6,898 nt of DNA from Nanobdellota archaeon (GTDB lineage Archaea; Nanobdellota; Nanobdellia; Woesearchaeales; BS150m-G63): contig JAGLOT010000032.1 of the NCBI GenBank assembly GCA_023137655.1, positions 1 through 6,898 on the forward strand, in the 5' to 3' direction. A model generated the notes under the pieces. The model saw only the letters and a program-made list of their open reading frames with translations. It did not search any database and was not told the DNA's origin. Made by a program: the position numbers and the translations under genes. Shown piece by piece: positions 5,577 through 6,898 of this stretch; within the stretch, counting starts at the first letter, position 1; each line of letters starts with the position of its first letter.

Positions 5577-6323
5577 TTATTCAATTATTAAGCTATTTGG
5601 AAGAGTTACATCTTCATCATTAACTTTATTGATTTTAACTTCATATCTTATAATATCCCCAGTATCTTCTTCATTATTTATTTCAACTAAAACTGGAACA
5701 CCATAATATTTCCATATAGTGGTCCTATAAGAATTTCCATCTTTTTCATAGTTAACAACCATTGATTCTTTTGATTCATAGCTAAATTTTTCCTTTTCGA
5801 TAACTAGATTGCTTACACCATCAAGTTCTGCTAATAGGGTATTTTCTTTAACTAAGGAATTACTCCTTACATGGCTTTCATTATCATATTCCATATATTC
5901 ATACAAATTATTATCATTATAATAGCAAATCTTTCCATCAAATAATTGTTGCATCTTATCATCCTTAAATAAAATTTCATATTTATCTTTTATAGATACA
6001 GATCCTAAACCACCTTCATAGGTTTTTCTTGCATAGGAATATGATTCAATTCTATCTTGATTCCCTATAACTTCAGTGTATTCTGAAGGTAATGTTGTTG
6101 TTACCTTTACAGGTTCTTTTATTGTTTGAACCTTAGCAGGAACTTCATTTTTATCACAAACACCATTTCCATTATTGTCTATACATACATTCTTAAGCAA
6201 TTCTTCTGCTTTAGCTGCAGCTTCTTCTACTTCTACTTTATCTTTTCCAAAAGGTATTTGTGGTACACAACCAGATAGAACTAAAATAGTAAGTAGTAGT
6301 AAAATTGTAATTTTTTTATTCAT
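5577..6323 (-). CDS. Secreted lipoprotein with an EF-hand-like calcium-binding loop
   Basis: From the chosen ATG this is 248 residues. Residues 1-18 are a lipoprotein signal (MNKK, hydrophobic core 5-16) ending in the lipobox LSGC with C19 as the lipidated residue, so the protein should sit on the outer face of the membrane. An acidic, Ala/Glu-rich helix (29-45) leads to C47-IDNNGNGVC-DKNE60. This is a full 12-residue EF-hand loop (D49, N51, N53, G54, D57, E60) with Cys47 and Cys56 placed for a disulfide. The rest (about 85-248) looks beta-rich, and its end (VPVLVEINN...IIRYEVKINKV...LPNSLIIE) is faintly like LolA/DUF4412-type lipid-carrier folds. That resemblance is a guess. The ATG at 6323 is preferred over the one at 6353, because GGGGGG lies five bases upstream and it gives a standard signal peptide. 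It is a single-gene unit with its own promoter-like element and terminator. Specific function unknown. Confidence 0.8.
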   Translation of the reverse strand: MNKKITILLLLTILVLSGCVPQIPFGKDKVEVEEAAAKAEELLKNVCIDNNGNGVCDKNEVPAKVQTIKEPVKVTTTLPSEYTEVIGNQDRIESYSYARKTYEGGLGSVSIKDKYEILFKDDKMQQLFDGKICYYNDNNLYEYMEYDNESHVRSNSLVKENTLLAELDGVSNLVIEKEKFSYESKESMVVNYEKDGNSYRTTIWKYYGVPVLVEINNEEDTGDIIRYEVKINKVNDEDVTLPNSLIIE

Positions 6324-6328
6324 AATAT

Positions 6329-6334
6329 CCCCCC
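6329..6334 (-). promoter_or_regulatory. G-run ribosome binding site of the lipoprotein gene
   Basis: Six consecutive G (minus strand, GGGGGGAT) end five bases before the ATG at 6323. They can pair with CCUCC through one G-U pair. The run is conspicuous in such AT-rich sequence and selects this ATG over the in-frame one at 6353. Confidence 0.5.
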
Positions 6335-6358
6335 ATAAACACATAATAATCAAGAATA

Positions 6359-6374
6359 CTTAATAAATTTAACT
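6359..6374 (-). promoter_or_regulatory. Putative BRE/TATA promoter of the lipoprotein gene
   Basis: The minus strand reads AGTTAAA (6374-6368) followed by TTTATTAAG (6367-6359). This gives a BRE/TATA-like pair about 36 bases before the start codon and would produce a short leader containing the G-run. It is the best promoter-like match in this gap, though composition limits certainty. Confidence 0.4.
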
Positions 6375-6386
6375 ATCATCTCTTAG

Positions 6387-6400
6387 AAATCTATAGATTT
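6387..6400. repeat. 14-bp perfect palindrome
   Basis: AAATCTATAGATTT is fully self-complementary and lies about 13 bases upstream (minus-strand sense) of the BRE/TATA pair of the lipoprotein gene. An operator for a dimeric regulator is possible; chance is also possible in AT-rich DNA. Confidence 0.35.
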
Positions 6401-6431
6401 GACTAAACTTCTCGATTAAAATGACTCTTAG

Positions 6432-6452
6432 TAAAATCCTTTTTTGATTTTA
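6432..6452 (-). terminator. Hairpin downstream of the HD-domain gene
   Basis: TAAAATC (6432-6438) pairs with GATTTTA (6446-6452) around a 7-base loop, about 30 bases after the HD gene stop. On the minus strand the loop is A-rich and no T run follows, so this is a weak terminator candidate rather than a typical one. Confidence 0.25.
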
Positions 6453-6481
6453 TCCCATTTAAAACTTTAAGAATTATTAAT

Positions 6482-6898
6482 CTAAATGTCTATTAAATTA
6501 TCCATAAATTTAATACAAATATCTCTATCTTTTCTGATTAATTCTCTAGATAAATCAAAAAATAATTCATCAAACTTTCCAATAGATTTTTGAAGTTGTT
6601 GAATAATAAAAGAATAAGATTTATTATTTTGATATCTATGGGCGATTGTTCTTGCAAATCCTTTTGGAGTCATAGTCCACATTTTATCTGCATCAAATAA
6701 AATTTCCCCTTCTTTACTAGGATTATTCATTGTTTTAACTATTGAAGATGTATGACAAAGTATAGTTTCTTCAACTTGTTTAATTTTATTTGTGGGATAT
6801 CCCATCTTAGTTAACAATTTAAATGCATATTTTGCAGAATCTTGAGTGTGATATTTAGGCCCTCTTGAATAATCAATGTCATGGAGTCTTGCAGCAAT
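6482..6898 (-). CDS. HD-domain phosphohydrolase, C-terminal part (5' end outside window)
   Basis: The frame stays open from the window's right edge to a TAG at 6482-6484, giving 138 residues; the beginning is missing. Near its start is RLHDIDYSRG (fragment residues 4-13), whose HD pair is the metal-binding signature of the HD superfamily. It is followed by the conserved ILCHT histidine and then LFDADKMWTM with the usual late aspartate. These match the small soluble HD hydrolases of the YedJ-like type, which cleave phosphate esters or nucleotides. The first metal-ligand histidine and any extra domain lie off-window. The last 60 or so residues are helical and Lys/Asp-rich. The codons upstream of position 6817 continue the HD motif, so an apparent TTG start there is not real. 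A specific substrate cannot be assigned. Confidence 0.8.
   Translation of the reverse strand: MAARLHDIDYSRGPKYHTQDSAKYAFKLLTKMGYPTNKIKQVEETILCHTSSIVKTMNNPSKEGEILFDADKMWTMTPKGFARTIAHRYQNNKSYSFIIQQLQKSIGKFDELFFDLSRELIRKDRDICIKFMDNLIDI

Noticed and set aside
6324..6353. Upstream ATG at 6353 for the lipoprotein
   Set aside because: It would put ten residues before a normal MNKK signal peptide and place the G-run ribosome binding site inside the gene.
6175..6363. Plus-strand 62-residue frame over the lipoprotein start
   Set aside because: It is antisense to the signal peptide and EF-hand loop; the Ser/Ile richness is a mirror of the real gene.
6803..6817. TTG or ATG start for a 111- or 107-residue HD protein
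   Set aside because: The frame continues to the window edge and holds the LHDIDY motif upstream, so the gene is simply cut by the boundary.

Overview
The window is AT-rich and gene-dense. It looks like part of a small-genome fermentative archaeon, most likely a DPANN lineage such as Woesearchaeota/Pacearchaeota. The support for this is indirect: a cupin-type (archaeal) glucose-6-phosphate isomerase, Lys/Ile/Asn-rich proteins, T-tract terminators without strong GC stems, TATA/BRE-like elements upstream of two transcription units, and a Cys-framed EF-hand-loop lipoprotein. A candidate-phylum bacterium is not excluded. No rRNA or tRNA gene is available to settle it.

Layout. (1) Positions 1-105, plus strand: the last 34 codons of a gene whose tail matches the C-terminal small-subunit domain of [FeFe] hydrogenases. 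(2) One base later, a short-form alpha-glucan phosphorylase (107-1780) in the same transcription unit. (3) Converging on it from the minus strand is a tight three-gene operon, read from 4459 down to 1809: a ROK sugar kinase, a cupin phosphoglucose isomerase (4-base ATGA overlap) and an HddA-like GHMP sugar kinase (18-base gap), ending in an oligo-T terminator. (4) A 169-base spacer holds three small hairpins and the likely operon promoter. (5) An ORF6N-domain protein with a C-terminal degenerate phospholipase-D-like domain (minus strand) looks like an accessory or horizontally acquired gene. (6) A secreted lipoprotein (minus strand) has its own promoter and a polypyrimidine terminator. (7) The C-terminal part of an HD-domain phosphohydrolase (minus strand) is cut by the window's right edge.

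How the genes fit together. The left two-thirds reads as carbohydrate catabolism coupled to hydrogen disposal. The phosphorylase releases glucose 1-phosphate from stored or imported glucan. The ROK kinase and isomerase would carry free hexose to fructose 6-phosphate. The hydrogenase would discharge reduced ferredoxin as H2. The substrate of the GHMP kinase is the main unknown. No other heptose-pathway gene is visible, so its place in an upper-glycolysis operon is the most interesting functional question here. The right third (ORF6N-PLD, lipoprotein, HD) has no evident link to sugar metabolism.
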